Shown here: in pieces, positions 63,026-64,000 of the stretch | How the letters are laid out: the number at the start of each line of letters is the position of its first letter | How positions within the stretch are numbered: position 1 is the stretch's first letter | Origin: Anaerolineae bacterium | GTDB taxonomy: Bacteria > Chloroflexota > Anaerolineae > Aggregatilineales > UBA2796 | Assembly: GCA_019637615.1 (NCBI GenBank) | Contig: JAHBVJ010000030.1 | Location: forward strand, 1 to 64,000 | Direction: 5' to 3' | Length of the DNA stretch: 64,000 nucleotides | Made by a program: the position numbers and the translations under genes | The notes under the pieces: model-generated | Databases searched by the model: none | Told to the model about the DNA's origin: nothing | Seen by the model: the letters and a program-made list of their open reading frames with translations, nothing else

Positions 63026-63976
63026 TTACGCCGTCGTTGTGCCCTCGCGCAGCACCTTGACGAACCGATCATAGCGCTGTGCCACGTGCATTCCAGCCCG
63101 TTCATACAGCCGTGTCGCGCCCGTCAAACTTCCCGCATCCACGCCCAGCCCGACACGTCGCAGTCCGCGCCGATAGAACTCCGCAAAACTGTATTGCAGC
63201 AGTGCCATACCGAGTCCCTGCTTGCGCCATGTCCGCCGCACGCCCAACGAGTTCACCCATCCCGTATCCTCACCTCGAATACGTCCGAGCGAACACCCTG
63301 CGATCTCTCCGCTGGCCTGATCGATAGCGATGAACCACAGCGACGGATCGAACCACTCAGCGCCAACACGGCTTTGTACCCAATCCTCAAACGTTGGCGC
63401 AACCCACTGCCAGTGATCGAGGAAGGCTTCTACCACCGCCGCGTGTGTGGCGCGCTCATCTTGTTCGGGGACAAACGTACGGATCGTGATCCCCGCTGGC
63501 AGCACGGGCACATCGGGCGCGTCCGGCATCTCGATCTCCATGCGCCAGTAGTGCCGTATCACATGGAACCCTTGCGCGCTGAATATCTCGCTGGCGCTCT
63601 GGTCGTGGCTGTAAGAGTGGACGATTATCTCTATCTGCGTCTCGGCAGGATACGTGCCCATCATCTCACGCGCCCGCTGTTCCGCCAAGCGCATCATCAC
63701 CGTTCCGATTCCGCGTCCTCTGTGTTCAGGATGTACGTAGCCATCTGCCCACAGCGTGCCGTCATGATGCTCGTCTTGGCATTCTTCGTAGCCCACGATC
63801 AAACCGTCTGCTGTCTCCACGACCCATGCGCCGTGTGCCATGTCGAAGCCATTTTCATTCCAACGTTGCAGCGTTTCCTCGACAGATTCTTCTGCCAGCG
63901 CTCCTTCCGCCACATCCGTTGCGTTGATCAGATCGGTTACTCCTTGCGCGTCCTCGAACATCGCTACGCGCAGCAC
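63026..63976 (-). CDS. Tandem-domain GNAT acetyltransferase (possibly partial at its start)
   Basis: The 316-residue protein has two GNAT domains. The first holds VHPEHRGRGIGTVMMRLAEQ and the second NSLGVRRTWRKQGLGMALLQ, each with the Q/R-x-x-G-x-G/A acetyl-CoA loop. This doubled layout resembles mycothiol synthase-like and other uncharacterised acetyltransferases of actinobacterial and Chloroflexota genomes. The GTG at 63976 is a possible start, but the frame stays open to the window edge (64000), so the true start may lie outside. Acceptor unknown. Confidence 0.8.
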   Translation of the reverse strand: MLRVAMFEDAQGVTDLINATDVAEGALAEESVEETLQRWNENGFDMAHGAWVVETADGLIVGYEECQDEHHDGTLWADGYVHPEHRGRGIGTVMMRLAEQRAREMMGTYPAETQIEIIVHSYSHDQSASEIFSAQGFHVIRHYWRMEIEMPDAPDVPVLPAGITIRTFVPEQDERATHAAVVEAFLDHWQWVAPTFEDWVQSRVGAEWFDPSLWFIAIDQASGEIAGCSLGRIRGEDTGWVNSLGVRRTWRKQGLGMALLQYSFAEFYRRGLRRVGLGVDAGSLTGATRLYERAGMHVAQRYDRFVKVLREGTTTA

Positions 63977-64000
63977 GTAACCAACGGGCGGACGAATGTC

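Overview
The window reads as a chromosomal segment of a mid-GC bacterium, most likely a Chloroflexota (Anaerolineae-like) genome. The basis is indirect. There are very large Ser/Thr kinase-ATPase-TPR proteins, Thr/Pro-rich linkers of the TPTATATP type on secreted proteins, XisH/XisI and Uma2 genes, PIG-V-like and other GT-C mannosyltransferase-type membrane proteins, and a mixture of Gram-negative-looking sugar genes (wecE-like, family 9 glycosyltransferase, heptose-kinase-like) without an LPS operon. No rRNA, tRNA, CRISPR array, insertion sequence or phage module was recognised.

Layout. 0.2-2.5 kb: a phosphotransferase with a substituted catalytic residue, a DUF1232 membrane protein and an alpha/beta hydrolase, all on the minus strand. 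2.7-19.8 kb: a loose glycan/cell-surface region with a Gfo/Idh/MocA oxidoreductase, an extracellular solute-binding protein, three family-4, one family-9 and one family-2 glycosyltransferases, an M61-like metallopeptidase, an orphan LolD/MacB-type ATPase beside a polytopic membrane protein, a PIG-V-like transferase, a WecE-like sugar aminotransferase, an esterase and a DUF218 protein. 20.0-23.3 kb: a triplicated family-3 solute-binding domain, made of one frameshifted lipoprotein copy with a 36-bp coding repeat and one intact protein carrying two tandem domains. 23.4-35.4 kb: a Tat-exported phosphoesterase, a Flp-pilin-like gene coupled to a Pro/Thr-rich membrane protein, a MAK32-like PfkB kinase divergent from a membrane-fused MurF-like ligase, Uma2, VOC/pirin/YceI stress-type proteins, a phosphodiester glycosidase and a GT-C-like membrane protein.

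35.5-49.0 kb is dominated by three kinase + AAA + TPR proteins of about 1,200 residues surrounding a large flavoprotein. 49.0-53.2 kb holds regulators: a TetR gene and an alpha/beta hydrolase each preceded by the same palindromic operator, a second phosphotransferase, a lone receiver domain and a second TetR gene. 53.6-64 kb has an RluD-type pseudouridine synthase, a nitrilase-fold protein lacking its cysteine and carrying a charged insertion, an HldE-kinase-like PfkB protein, a secreted unknown, an AT-richer XisH/XisI pair, an HTH-NB-ARC-TPR regulator divergent from two SnoaL-like genes, and a double-GNAT acetyltransferase running toward the right edge.

The strongest candidates for something undescribed are the nitrilase-fold pseudoenzyme, the membrane-fused MurF-like protein, the kinase/flavoprotein block and the tandem solute-binding array with no transporter. 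Start codons were moved inward from the longest frame where a ribosome binding site, overlap with a divergent gene or a signal peptide argued for it. All functional calls come from motif reading, without database searches.
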